Below, piece after piece: positions 7,436-16,118 of a DNA stretch of 39,567 nt. Origin of the DNA: Candidatus Magasanikiibacteriota bacterium (GTDB taxonomy: Bacteria; Patescibacteriota; Patescibacteriia; Magasanikbacterales; 2-02-FULL-50-9b). The position numbers and the translations under genes were made by a program. Every line of letters begins with the position of its first letter. Positions within the stretch are counted from its first letter, which is position 1. The notes below the pieces were generated by a model that was not told where the DNA came from, made no database searches, and was given only the letters and a program-made list of their open reading frames with translations. Location of the stretch: positions 1-39,567 of the forward strand of contig CAITMK010000015.1 of the NCBI GenBank assembly GCA_903893485.1. The letters run 5' to 3'.

Positions 7436-8167
7436 ATGGCGAATTCTGATAAAACAATGAGTCGCTTCGGTGCGATGATGCAAACGATTCCTGATGCACC
7501 CACCCGTAGCCGTGTTGCGCAATTAGCTGAAGCATTTACTGCGCCAAGAAAAGTTGGATTTGATCGACTCATTGAGCTTGGACTGCCGCACTATGAAATA
7601 AAATATTGCACCTTAGATTATTTTCTAATACATCCTAATGAAATTATTAATTCAGATGCTGCACACTTATGGTTTGCGCTCATCGAAAAACCCGGAGATA
7701 GTAAAACCCGGTATCGACGAGGCGGTATGCGCGGCGCAGAAGTATTACCATTTATTCAAAAAACAATTTCTGAAAATCAACTTGATTCGCATGAATTCGA
7801 AATGACTGTTACCGAAAATTATGTGCAAGAATATGGTGGAAATATTTTAATTGATGCTGATGGAAAAATTTTTGTTGAATGTATTAAAGGCAATCAAGGA
7901 ATTATGGCGGATGGATCATACTCACGTAGCGAACATGGTGAATTATTCACTGTAACATGTGATTCACATTTTGGAAGTTTCAAATATTCATGGGAGGATG
8001 CCGATGTGCCGCTTCGGCACTATATTTTAGACACACTTATGCATATTCCCCACGATGGATCGGGTCGCAACATGAAGTTTATGCCAGGTTACTACGAATT
8101 CACCCTAGTTAAAAAAGATGGAAAAAATTTAGAACCTATTTTTTTAGATGCGCGCAAGGGAATTTAA
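7436..8167 (+). CDS. Conserved-looking cytoplasmic protein of unknown function
   Basis: 243 residues, no signal peptide or membrane helix, mixed composition with many acidic residues. I do not recognise the family. Notable stretches are KTRYRRGGMRGAEVLPF near residue 90, YGGNILIDADGKIFVECIKG near 135 and a segment rich in His and aromatic residues after it. It is monocistronic, divergent from mraZ and overlaps uvrC by four bases at its stop. The ATG at 7457 is an alternative start; 7436 fits the -10 box better. Confidence 0.75.
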   Translation: MANSDKTMSRFGAMMQTIPDAPTRSRVAQLAEAFTAPRKVGFDRLIELGLPHYEIKYCTLDYFLIHPNEIINSDAAHLWFALIEKPGDSKTRYRRGGMRGAEVLPFIQKTISENQLDSHEFEMTVTENYVQEYGGNILIDADGKIFVECIKGNQGIMADGSYSRSEHGELFTVTCDSHFGSFKYSWEDADVPLRHYILDTLMHIPHDGSGRNMKFMPGYYEFTLVKKDGKNLEPIFLDARKGI

Positions 8168-9435
8168 TTTTTACCAAAGTCCCGCATTTGTCGTTTTTTT
8201 CGTTGATAAGTAATTGCAAACCGATGCGACTCATTGCGCACTTTTACAAAAATGTGTCCGTATAATCGAATCGCACGATCGAGCGCCACATTGCGCCGAT
8301 CAAACACGTATCGAATATTTTTTCGCTGCGCACCTTTGGCAATACCAACAACCGGCCGCGCGACGCCGTGCTCTTTTAATAATTTCACAATTGCATTTAC
8401 TTGGCCCTCGCCGCCATCGATGAAAAAAATCTCTGGCAGTGGCCATTCACTGTGCGCCAAACGACGCGTTAACGTTTCGCGCAATGCGCCGACATCATTA
8501 CTTTTCGTAAATCCTTTAATTTCAAACTTGCGATATTGTGATTTATCCGCCTCACCTGCGTTAAATACCACCATGCTCGCAACCATGCCAGTGCCACCCA
8601 AATGCGAAATGTCGTATCCTTCTACGCGCTTAAATGGGTTGACCGTTAAATTACTTGGCGGCGCTTCGTCATCGGTTTGATTAATGAGCGCAATGTCTTG
8701 AATATGCTGCAACGCAAATAATTGATTGCGCAGAAGCGCTGCTTGTTCAAAATCATGAGCCGTCGCGGCGCGCGTCATTTCCATGTGTAAATTTTTTTCA
8801 ACGGAATTGCGCTTGCCATTTAAAAACATGGCCATACGCGCCAAAATTTTTTTATATGCAGCTGGCGTGATGGCACGCGTACACACGCCCGGGCAACGGC
8901 CGATCTGCGCGTTAAAACACGGACGTTTTTGATCCGGAAAACAATCGCTCCACGGAAAAATTTTGCGCATCAAATCGAGCGCCTGCCGCACCATTTTGGC
9001 ACTCATGAACGGGCCCCACCGTTTTGGATACAACTTCCCCGCGCCCGACAAATCCAAATCCTTACCACGCACCAGCACCACGCGCGGATATTCATCGGCG
9101 GTAAAACAAATCCACAAAAAACTTTTGTCGTCTTTCAGCAAAACATTGTACGGCGGTTTATGCTGCTGAATCATTTTTGCTTCGAGCAAAAGCGCTTCCA
9201 AAACCGTTGGCGTTTCGTGATATTCGATGTGCGCAATTTCTGAAGCAACTTCTTCGATGGCGCGCGTTGGGCCATTTTTGCCAGGCGCACGAAAATATGA
9301 TGCCACGCGCGAGCGGAGCGATGTTGCTTTGCCCACGTACATTAAGATGCCTTTACTATTAAAAAATAAATACACACCAGGCGCCTCTGGCAATTTTGAC
9401 CGCTCTGAAACCAAAAGCTTTGGCGATTTATTCAT
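8164..9435 (-). CDS. uvrC: UvrC excision nuclease subunit, lacking the C-terminal HhH domain
   Basis: 423 residues; the usual length is about 590-620. UvrC makes both incisions around a DNA lesion bound by UvrB. Visible in order: GIY-YIG nuclease (APGVYLFFN and MYVGKA, residues about 20-40), a Cys-rich segment CFNAQIGRCPGVC, the UvrB-binding UVR motif (about 215-240) and an RNase H-like nuclease with VEGYDISH, NDVGALRETL, FIDGGEGQ and SHRFAI. The protein ends just after this, so the tandem HhH DNA-binding domain is absent. The ATG at 9435 follows the upstream stop by one base (TAATATG), which makes uvrC the last gene of the exosortase operon. Confidence 0.96.
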   Translation of the reverse strand: MNKSPKLLVSERSKLPEAPGVYLFFNSKGILMYVGKATSLRSRVASYFRAPGKNGPTRAIEEVASEIAHIEYHETPTVLEALLLEAKMIQQHKPPYNVLLKDDKSFLWICFTADEYPRVVLVRGKDLDLSGAGKLYPKRWGPFMSAKMVRQALDLMRKIFPWSDCFPDQKRPCFNAQIGRCPGVCTRAITPAAYKKILARMAMFLNGKRNSVEKNLHMEMTRAATAHDFEQAALLRNQLFALQHIQDIALINQTDDEAPPSNLTVNPFKRVEGYDISHLGGTGMVASMVVFNAGEADKSQYRKFEIKGFTKSNDVGALRETLTRRLAHSEWPLPEIFFIDGGEGQVNAIVKLLKEHGVARPVVGIAKGAQRKNIRYVFDRRNVALDRAIRLYGHIFVKVRNESHRFAITYQRKKRQMRDFGKN

Positions 9436-9436
9436 A

Positions 9437-10435
9437 TTATTCGATACCAACAGTTACGGCGCCCGTGCAAACACCCGCGACCAAATCGGATGGAAATTGC
9501 AACCGCATATATACCGGCTTCGTTGATGAAGCGGTTGTCGTTGCAACCGGAATATTTAATCCAAATTGCAGTGGCGTGGACGATGAAAGTGCGGTCATAC
9601 TTCCGATTTCCGCGGGACTTCCTGCCGCATACACGTTTTCAGGTGGAATCGTTCCACTTGCGCCAGGCGATTCACTATCATTATGCCGACAAAGCAATGG
9701 TGATGATTCGACTGAAATATTTGTAAGCGGTGTATTTCCTGCATCTTCAACATCAAGCGTTTGCTGCGCCGAAACCGCACCGAACGCGAGCGATCCAAAT
9801 GAGACGCTATGCCCTGCCGCAATCCCCGGCGATAACGCGACTTCAAAGTGCGCTGACGTATAGCCAGGTGATGTGTTATCGGTTGAGCCAGAACTTAACA
9901 TTGTTTGATCGAGCGGCGAAACAAACGCGGTCCACTGATCCGCAGAATACTCTCCAAGGTCCGTTGCATCCGCGTTATATGCTACATTAAAATCACATTC
10001 AAAATTTGCCGTGGTGCCAGAACAATCGGTAATGGTGCAACCTTGCACAGCATAACAACTGTTACCACCATCTGAAACCATAAACCCGCTTGAAATGCAG
10101 GAGGTGACCGATCCGCGTTGCAATAAGGCATCCACGCGGCCTCCGGTGGTTACCTGAGAACATCCATCGGCATCAACAAAACTACCAACTACTTTAACCG
10201 GCACCGTGGCGCCGGCAACTAAGGTAAGCGGCGCATCAACCGACACGGTGCTTGAGGTTGCGGTGGCGACAATTGAGGTGATTGTTGCGGTTGGTGCATT
10301 GTTATTTGGATTATCAGGCGTGGTGACATCCGCATGCGTTCGAATATTTACGAAAATAAAAATCGCCAGCATGCTCGCGCCGCCTAAAAATATTTTAAAA
10401 ATGGTATGGGGGAATTCTGAAAAATTGTGTTTCAC
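9437..10435 (-). CDS. N-anchored surface protein, paralogue 1 of 3
   Basis: 332 residues with GTG start. One N-terminal membrane helix (about 13-30) ends in VNIRTHAD, then a Thr/Ser-rich exported part. It shares a plan with 15149-16114 and 16402-17964: THAD/TSAD after the helix, PTATI.SI, a TLV/TLTDG stretch, DADGC, Cys-rich SSG..DCSGTT, WTAFVSPLD, an FGS(L/M) strand and a C-terminal CTGAVTVGIE. The family is unknown to me; the beta-rich layout recalls TasA/WxL-like surface proteins. It follows the exosortase gene by eight bases but has no C-terminal sorting signal itself. Confidence 0.82.
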   Translation of the reverse strand: MKHNFSEFPHTIFKIFLGGASMLAIFIFVNIRTHADVTTPDNPNNNAPTATITSIVATATSSTVSVDAPLTLVAGATVPVKVVGSFVDADGCSQVTTGGRVDALLQRGSVTSCISSGFMVSDGGNSCYAVQGCTITDCSGTTANFECDFNVAYNADATDLGEYSADQWTAFVSPLDQTMLSSGSTDNTSPGYTSAHFEVALSPGIAAGHSVSFGSLAFGAVSAQQTLDVEDAGNTPLTNISVESSPLLCRHNDSESPGASGTIPPENVYAAGSPAEIGSMTALSSSTPLQFGLNIPVATTTASSTKPVYMRLQFPSDLVAGVCTGAVTVGIE

Positions 10436-10443
10436 ACAGTTTT

Positions 10444-11355
10444 TTACTTCTTTAGCATAACATATTTTACTGCCCAGGTCATGTACGTCATGAAAAAAAA
10501 TAGGAACAAAATAGAACCTGCAAAACTATGAAATGTGGTGACTGCAAAAGTGGGTGAAATATATGCGCCAATCAGCAATAACAAAAAAATACGTAAAAAA
10601 TTTACTATTGCGGCGCCAATGATACCGCTAAAAAATACAATCGCGATTCGCCGCGCGGACAGCTGCTTTCCCAAATTGAGCAATAAAAAATATGAGGCGA
10701 TACTGAGCATGATGAATGCGCTCATGGCGCCCAGCCCCGCACATTTTGAACCAATAAAAACGGTAAAATTATTAATCGTAATTTGAAATGTCGAGACGTT
10801 GATTACCTGTGCAATATGCAACAGCGAAAAAATATTGCCGAGCACCCATAAAATGACGCGGCTCATTTGCTGCCACGCCTGATCCATATAAAATGAAAAT
10901 AGGGTAAGCAAGATGGTGCACACCACAACAACTTGAAAAAATTCAGCTTTTTTCTTAAAAAATGAAACTGGAAAAAAATAAAGAAAAATAAAAATGGTTC
11001 GCAAACCATTCAGAAAAAATTCGAAGAAAACACGATCAACTGAATGTGCAAAAAAAGATACGCGCGTTGGAAACAGCATACAGAGTACTGCGAGGCATCC
11101 GAAGAAAAATCTTTTTTTTATTGCGATCGATTCACTTTGGTGCTTTTGCCATGTACCCCATTGCACCCCAACCATAAAAATCATCAGCGCATAAAAAAAA
11201 TAATCGATGACCGGATCGGTGGTATGAAGTGCATAGCCAAAAAAGTGCTGCGTATAGGCTGTGCGCGCGATTCCTGCCACCAAACTCACTGCCAGGGCAA
11301 CCAAAACCTTCATGCCGTCAAAATAATTTTGTTTTAAAATCTCGTTGAACTTCAT
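10444..11355 (-). CDS. Exosortase/archaeosortase-family transpeptidase
   Basis: 303-residue integral membrane protein with about eight helices. The family cuts proteins at a C-terminal sorting signal in the membrane and passes them to a new anchor or out of the cell. The catalytic residues are all visible in the family pattern: Cys205 in GSKCAGLGAMSAF, Arg255 in VNFLRIF and His276 in TTFHSFAGSILF. A divergent neighbour (11383-12825) carries a matching PEF-type C-terminal signal, so enzyme and likely substrate sit together. Downstream are paralogue 1 and uvrC. The subfamily cannot be named by eye. Confidence 0.88.
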   Translation of the reverse strand: MKFNEILKQNYFDGMKVLVALAVSLVAGIARTAYTQHFFGYALHTTDPVIDYFFYALMIFMVGVQWGTWQKHQSESIAIKKRFFFGCLAVLCMLFPTRVSFFAHSVDRVFFEFFLNGLRTIFIFLYFFPVSFFKKKAEFFQVVVVCTILLTLFSFYMDQAWQQMSRVILWVLGNIFSLLHIAQVINVSTFQITINNFTVFIGSKCAGLGAMSAFIMLSIASYFLLLNLGKQLSARRIAIVFFSGIIGAAIVNFLRIFLLLLIGAYISPTFAVTTFHSFAGSILFLFFFMTYMTWAVKYVMLKK

Positions 11356-11373
11356 ACGCTGTCATGATATCAT
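11345..11373. promoter_or_regulatory. Divergent promoter with palindromic -10 between exosortase and its likely substrate
   Basis: Only 27 bases separate the two ATGs. The perfect palindrome ATGATATCAT (11364-11373) reads TATCAT on both strands. For the plus strand, TTGAAC (11345-11350) lies 17 bases upstream, inside the first exosortase codons. Both -10 boxes end eight to nine bases before their ATG, so both mRNAs would be leaderless. The minus-strand -35 is weak. Confidence 0.65.
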
Positions 11374-11382
11374 ATTACCATT

Positions 11383-12825
11383 ATGTGGCATAAAAAGTTT
11401 GGCGTAATTTTTGTTTTTTTACTCGCACTTTTTTTAATGCCGCGACATGCCTTTGCAACCGCACCAACCTGGACTGCTTACGATGCGGGCACTGATTATT
11501 CAAGTCCTGAAGGCGTTCAAATTCGATTTAATAGTAGCACCAACGAGTTTGGATTTCTTTATTTTCAAAATGGTGCAACTTGCTGTACTTCAGATGGTTA
11601 TTTTAGATTATTTTTCTCCACTTCAACTGATGGAAGCAGTTTGAGTTCACGCACTACCGTTGAAACAATTGATACAAATGTTTGGGCCATGCAGGAATCT
11701 GCTTCAAACCTCGCGGTTTCAGAAACCGGCCAATATGTGTATCTCCGCCCGAGCGTCACACGCGGCGTTTCGGATGGTTCCTATTTTGGACAACGTCAAT
11801 CGGATGGCACGTGGGTTAATTATTCGCCATCAGGATTATCAAACGCGTTTGGGCGAGGCACCCTGTTAGATGCGTCCGGTGGAGTTTATGCATTTGCAAC
11901 TGAATATCAAGATCAAGAAAATAGCGCGAATCGCAAAATTATTTTTGCAACCTCTAACGACAACGGCATTACCTTTACGCCCGTTACAGTTGCATCAGAC
12001 CTCAGTGCGCAAGCAAGTGAAGCCGATCTTTTAAAAACCGCGTCTGGTTATGCCATTGTGTGGCTCAGCGAAGACGCTAAAATTCACATAACTTTTAGCA
12101 CCAACAATGGCGCCACCTGGTCAACACCGATTGATCATGTGGCATCAACGCTGCCGCTCGCCATGATCAGCAGCATTTCATCAGCAGTTGATACGTCAGG
12201 CAACATATGGGTGGCCTATCCGATTGCATCTGGTTCTGATGTTGGCGCCATTTCAGTTGAGCTGCGCCTATTAAAATTTCCCTCTGGCGGAACCGAGTGG
12301 AATTCCCCCGAGAGCATTGATAACGTACTTGCTGACGGTATCACGAGCTGGAATCCTGCATGGACGTCAATACAAGCCGCGGGACTTCAGTTGGTTAACG
12401 GAACCACGCCAATTATTGGCTACTACAAACTTGGATCCCAGGCGGGATTAAGTAAACCAGGATCAATTAATTATGCCCTTCGCGAACCCGGAACCGGCTG
12501 CAGCGGCACTGATGGTACAAATTTTAGATGTGGTATTATCGACTCCACTCTTACCGAAACGATCAATAGTTTTGATTCAGGATTTGCGGCGCCAATGGGA
12601 ATGGCTGTTCACGGCTCTCGCGTTGTCGTTGGATACCCGCAAATTGGAGATAACGCTCGATTTCGCGTTGCATACACTGATGTTACTCTCGATGCCAGCT
12701 CAAGCACGCCTACATCAACTAGCGGCGGTGGTATTCCAGAATTTTCAACCTATGTCTATATCGCCACCATGTGCGGTGGACTTATTTTTCTTATCAAAAA
12801 ATCAGAATCTTGGAAATCGTTATAA
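11383..12825 (+). CDS. Secreted beta-propeller-like protein with PEF-type C-terminal sorting signal
   Basis: 480 residues. Signal peptide 1-25 (VFLLALFLMPRHAFA). The body repeats blades with Asp-box-like turns (TSNDNGITF, STNNGATW), as in sialidase/BNR propellers. No sialidase active site is evident, so binding is as likely as catalysis. After a Ser/Thr-rich linker the C-terminus has IPEFST (from residue 451), a hydrophobic stretch of about 16 residues and a basic tail starting KK. This three-part signal is like PEF/PEFG-CTERM substrates of archaeosortases. The protein is divergent from the exosortase and its stop overlaps the next gene. Confidence 0.87.
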   Translation: MWHKKFGVIFVFLLALFLMPRHAFATAPTWTAYDAGTDYSSPEGVQIRFNSSTNEFGFLYFQNGATCCTSDGYFRLFFSTSTDGSSLSSRTTVETIDTNVWAMQESASNLAVSETGQYVYLRPSVTRGVSDGSYFGQRQSDGTWVNYSPSGLSNAFGRGTLLDASGGVYAFATEYQDQENSANRKIIFATSNDNGITFTPVTVASDLSAQASEADLLKTASGYAIVWLSEDAKIHITFSTNNGATWSTPIDHVASTLPLAMISSISSAVDTSGNIWVAYPIASGSDVGAISVELRLLKFPSGGTEWNSPESIDNVLADGITSWNPAWTSIQAAGLQLVNGTTPIIGYYKLGSQAGLSKPGSINYALREPGTGCSGTDGTNFRCGIIDSTLTETINSFDSGFAAPMGMAVHGSRVVVGYPQIGDNARFRVAYTDVTLDASSSTPTSTSGGGIPEFSTYVYIATMCGGLIFLIKKSESWKSL

Positions 12826-13326
12826 CTCCTTAGCGAGTGCCGCGGCAGTTGCTGCATCAACATCGCCTGTTTGTTTCAGCCGGATCTTTTTTTGATAAGC
12901 AATAACAGCTGCTTTGGTTCGCGGACCATAAATCCCATCCTGACCGCGCGGCACCACTAACATTTTTTTGCGAGTTAAAATTTGTTGTATCACTAATACG
13001 GCAGCGCCACGAGATCCATTTTTTACTGGCAGTACCGTCACTTTTGCTGGCGCAGGTACTGTGTTTGCGGGAACCACTACAGGTTGTTTTATCGGCAAAA
13101 TATTAGGAGGTAATACCGGACCGATAAAAGGTTTTGATTTAACACCGGTCGTTGGATCGGTACTTGATCGTGCAGAAGAACTTATGTAATGCTGTGGGGG
13201 TGTTGCGGGCTGTGGCGGCGTGATGCCAATCGTAACCGAAGTATGAACCGTCAAATCATTTGCAAAAACAATAGAGGGCAAAAAAATAGTTCCTAAAAAA
13301 ATTACGCCAACCGCAATCGGCTTCAT
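12820..13326 (-). CDS. Exported peptidoglycan-binding domain protein
   Basis: 168 residues. Signal peptide 1-22, a Pro/Thr/Val-rich linker (about 35-95), then one PG_binding_1 domain: NGSRGAAVLVIQQILTRK, DGIYGPRTKAAVIAYQKK and TGDVDAATAAAL. It probably tethers to the cell wall; no catalytic domain is attached. The ATG at 13326 follows the upstream stop by one base (TAATATG). The 3' end overlaps the PEF protein by six bases in the palindrome TTATAA, which holds both stops. Confidence 0.88.
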   Translation of the reverse strand: MKPIAVGVIFLGTIFLPSIVFANDLTVHTSVTIGITPPQPATPPQHYISSSARSSTDPTTGVKSKPFIGPVLPPNILPIKQPVVVPANTVPAPAKVTVLPVKNGSRGAAVLVIQQILTRKKMLVVPRGQDGIYGPRTKAAVIAYQKKIRLKQTGDVDAATAAALAKEL

Positions 13327-13327
13327 A

Positions 13328-13672
13328 TTAATGTTGAAACTTAAAGATCGACGCGATAATAAGTCCGCCAGCAATCAAAAAAACAATCGTAAATAAAAGC
13401 CTAATCGCAAAATATATTTTCAAAAAATGATCGAACGAAAGCGCGGTCCGGCCATATCTTTTTTTGTCATGTGTACCAATTTTATCAAATGAATCCGCTA
13501 CCGAATACCGTAAGATAAACGGTACATGGCGCGGATTAATGCTGAGGGTGAATCCCGCAAGCACGGTTGCAAACAAAAAACCACACACAAAGCCAATTAA
13601 TAAATCGCTATGAAAAAAATCAATAACAAAAATTCGTGCTTCTGCTAAAAGTGGTATAATGCTGTCCAACAT
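13328..13672 (-). CDS. Small membrane protein of unknown function
   Basis: 114 residues with two membrane helices (about 24-42 and 90-110) joined by a polar loop containing HDKKRYGRTALSFDHF. No family recognised. Its ATG overlaps that of lepB on the other strand in the tetramer CATG, and it is translationally linked to the peptidoglycan-binding gene. Confidence 0.72.
   Translation of the reverse strand: MLDSIIPLLAEARIFVIDFFHSDLLIGFVCGFLFATVLAGFTLSINPRHVPFILRYSVADSFDKIGTHDKKRYGRTALSFDHFLKIYFAIRLLFTIVFLIAGGLIIASIFKFQH
13652..13660 (+). promoter_or_regulatory. Extended -10 promoter of lepB
   Basis: TGgTATAAT, ten bases before the ATG at 13671. It lies inside the coding sequence of the opposite-strand gene. 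It also overlaps an in-frame ATG at 13659, which argues for 13671 as the start. Confidence 0.65.
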
Positions 13673-14216
13673 GAACTCAGTATATCACAACGAAAAATAT
13701 CCTCGCCACCCGCATGAACGTGGTGCGATTATTTTTGAGCGATTTTTTTTGTGGATGCTCACGGGCGCCGCGACTTTTTTTATCCTTTGTTTACTAACCA
13801 AATTTTTTATCGTTGACGGCGGCATTATCGAAGGACCTTCCATGGAGCCGACATTTACATCAGGATCTTACTTTATAATCAATAAAACCGCATTTTATTT
13901 TGCCCCGCCGAAACGCGGCGATATTGTACAAATAATTCGTGATAATCGATTAATTATCAAGCGCATTATCGGTGTGCCGGGCGATGTAATTACCATAAAA
14001 CAAGGAGCTGTTTGGGTCAATGGCATTCGGCTGCCAGAGCCGTACCTGCCACCATTCACCGACACCTCACTTTTGGGCCAACACGGCGAAAAAGACTATA
14101 CCCTTCATGCGAAAGAATATTTTGTACTTGGTGATAATCGTATTCAAAGTTCTGATTCACGCATTTTTGGACCAATTCTTCGCAGCACGATTATCGGCAA
14201 AATTATAAAGCTTTAA
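13671..14216 (+). CDS. lepB: Signal peptidase I
   Basis: 181 residues. It removes signal peptides from exported proteins at the outer face of the membrane. One N-terminal membrane helix (about 27-47), the Ser nucleophile in GPSMEPT (Ser57), the Lys base in IIKRIIGVPGD (Lys97) and the closing box FVLGDNRIQSSDSR are all present. It stands in the middle of the exported-protein island, where many substrates are encoded. The 3' end overlaps the converging gene by 14 bases. Confidence 0.95.
   Translation: MNSVYHNEKYPRHPHERGAIIFERFFLWMLTGAATFFILCLLTKFFIVDGGIIEGPSMEPTFTSGSYFIINKTAFYFAPPKRGDIVQIIRDNRLIIKRIIGVPGDVITIKQGAVWVNGIRLPEPYLPPFTDTSLLGQHGEKDYTLHAKEYFVLGDNRIQSSDSRIFGPILRSTIIGKIIKL
13679..13687 (-). 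promoter_or_regulatory. Extended -10 promoter of the 114-residue membrane protein
   Basis: TGaTATACT on the minus strand, six bases before the ATG at 13672 and inside lepB codons 3-6. The transcript would start at about the ATG. Confidence 0.55.
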
Positions 14217-15135
14217 AATATCCTACAAAGTGAGTCTGAGGATCCTGAGTCGTAAAAACTGCGCGCGTATTATTTGTAACATTTAATAGTTCGTATACGC
14301 CTCGGGTTCGGAGCATAAGCGCGTTTTCCGACACCGGCCGTACTTCCGTCCAAGGCCAGACTAAGAACGTTTTCTTTACGTGCGTTGCCAGATTCTCTGC
14401 GCGGATAAATGGCCCAAATCGTGCATAATGAAATGCGTTTGGCGTTGCAACAAGCTGCTTTACTGCGGCAGTAACATAATCGCTGGAAACTGATTTTGGC
14501 GCGTCATCCCATGGATCAAATGAAAAATAATGACGCGTGGTTTGATCAGCAATTAGTAATTCTCGAGGCATCTGTTTGTTCCAAAAAGCAAGTATGTGCG
14601 GTGAAGTACTTGTTGGCGCATGTAAAATACCGGTTAGTACATCCGCGCAAGGAAATCCTGGCGCTGTTATATCCGCCACACAAGAATAATAATCATTTTT
14701 TTTGTCCGCACGAATCCCCGTTACGAGCGCGTAGGTGCCCAAAGGGTTCATACCAACTTGCGTAATTCTGCCTGGCAATTGTGAAATCGCAAACTGTTTT
14801 CCAGATACTCCGTCTAATACATACAATCGCTGTTCATTTTTTTGCGTTTCTGTTTCGCCAAAAACAGCTACCACTTGTGGCGACACAAAATTTGCCTGCC
14901 ACTGCCCGGGAAATGTTTGCGCAACTCCATCGGTGATTCTCAGCAAGGTAAGCGTTGACGATGCAGCATTAGGTGATGAATAAATCCCGATAAGCGGCGA
15001 TCGGCCGCCATCAGCCGCGGAAATTCCTGTGACGCGCGCCACATGATGCGGAATTTGAATTCCTAGTCCAAAAAATAAGGCGGCGCACAAAATAATAAAA
15101 CCACCTATGCTAATAAGTGGTTTTATATGGTTCAT
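14203..15135 (-). CDS. Membrane-anchored protein, possibly a beta-propeller
   Basis: 310 residues: one N-terminal helix (about 6-26), then an exported part with repeated short beta-strand patterns (IGIYSSPNAASSTLTLLRI, LYVLDGVSGKQFAI, NPLGTYALVTGI) that suggest a propeller. I do not recognise a family. The ATG at 15135 is chosen because it leads straight into the membrane helix. It is the last gene of the run from 19190 and overlaps lepB tail to tail. Confidence 0.75.
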   Translation of the reverse strand: MNHIKPLISIGGFIILCAALFFGLGIQIPHHVARVTGISAADGGRSPLIGIYSSPNAASSTLTLLRITDGVAQTFPGQWQANFVSPQVVAVFGETETQKNEQRLYVLDGVSGKQFAISQLPGRITQVGMNPLGTYALVTGIRADKKNDYYSCVADITAPGFPCADVLTGILHAPTSTSPHILAFWNKQMPRELLIADQTTRHYFSFDPWDDAPKSVSSDYVTAAVKQLVATPNAFHYARFGPFIRAENLATHVKKTFLVWPWTEVRPVSENALMLRTRGVYELLNVTNNTRAVFTTQDPQTHFVGYFKAL

Positions 15136-15148
15136 AAGTCCGCGTAAA

Positions 15149-16114
15149 TTACTCCGTGCTAAACGTGAGTGTGCCCGTACAAGTACCATTTACATCAGAT
15201 GCAGGTGTTTTTAAATTGAAGTAAGTTGTTGACGCCATGACGGTAGATGTTGCAAAACTAGAGCCAATACTAAGTCCTGTAGAAACAGCGGTGACATGAT
15301 CTGAATTAAGTGCGGTCATGCTATCGTACGAGACATTCGTTGTTGCAAATTTGATGTTCTGTACAGGAATAACGCCGGGTGTACAAGTCATATCGGTACC
15401 CGTAATTGCAACACCTTCACCTTCTTTATTGCCAGTATTTGTAATAGATAATGCAACACTGCTCGTAGTGGCATTGAGCCCCATGGATCCAAACGCAATG
15501 TCGCCACTTAAACTAATTGCAGTAAGTTGTGCAATTTCAAAGGTCCGCGGAGAAGAAAGATTCGCGGAACCACCACCTGCCCCTATCATTGTTGCGTCCT
15601 GCGTATTCACAATTGCTTTCCAAGTATCTGCTTCATATAAACTTCCGGTATTTGTTGGATCCGCATTAAACCAAACAGGAACGGAACAGTCGAACTGACC
15701 CGTGGTTCCGCTACAGCTACTCAATGAGCAACTTGTTGCGAGAAAACAATGCGCACTTTCTGGACTGCCACCGACGCAGTCAGGACTTGATCCATGATAA
15801 ATTACGCCGTCCATTCTGCCACCTGATGTTACATCGGTGCAGCCATTGTCATCACTGAAAGTTCCCTTAATATGCACGGTTGTTACGGTTCCGTCCGTCA
15901 ATGTAAGTGCTGAACCATCTGATTCAATCGTTGAACTTGTGGCATTCGTTATGTAATTGATTGTTGCAGTCGGGATTGCATTAGTTGTTGACGCAGACAC
16001 GTTTATGGTTTTGTCCGCACTGGTTTTCATGACCACGAATACCACGATCACCAATAAGGCGCCCAGGCCAAGGAGTGTCGCAGCGATCCAATGCTGTTTA
16101 ATTTCTTTGTCCAT
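15149..16114 (-). CDS. N-anchored surface protein, paralogue 2 of 3
   Basis: 321 residues. Membrane helix about 11-30 ending VVMKTSADKT, then the family plan: PTATINYITNATSSTIESDG, ALTLTDG, DDNGCTDVTSGG, VIYHGSSPDCVGG, SCSLSSCSGTTGQFDC, VPVWFNADPTNTG, an ISLSGDIAFGSMGLN strand, SITNTGNKEGEGV, TCTPGVI and the end CTGTLTFSTE. It is closest to paralogue 3 (16402-17964) and lacks that protein's inserted domain. The many Cys residues probably form disulfides outside the cell. The ATG at 16114 comes four bases after the stop of the 77-residue gene. Confidence 0.83.
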   Translation of the reverse strand: MDKEIKQHWIAATLLGLGALLVIVVFVVMKTSADKTINVSASTTNAIPTATINYITNATSSTIESDGSALTLTDGTVTTVHIKGTFSDDNGCTDVTSGGRMDGVIYHGSSPDCVGGSPESAHCFLATSCSLSSCSGTTGQFDCSVPVWFNADPTNTGSLYEADTWKAIVNTQDATMIGAGGGSANLSSPRTFEIAQLTAISLSGDIAFGSMGLNATTSSVALSITNTGNKEGEGVAITGTDMTCTPGVIPVQNIKFATTNVSYDSMTALNSDHVTAVSTGLSIGSSFATSTVMASTTYFNLKTPASDVNGTCTGTLTFSTE

Positions 16115-16118
16115 ATAT

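Noticed and set aside
13659-13670. ATG at 13659 as the lepB start
   Set aside because: It overlaps the last bases of the TATAAT box, upstream of any transcript start. The ATG at 13671 fits.
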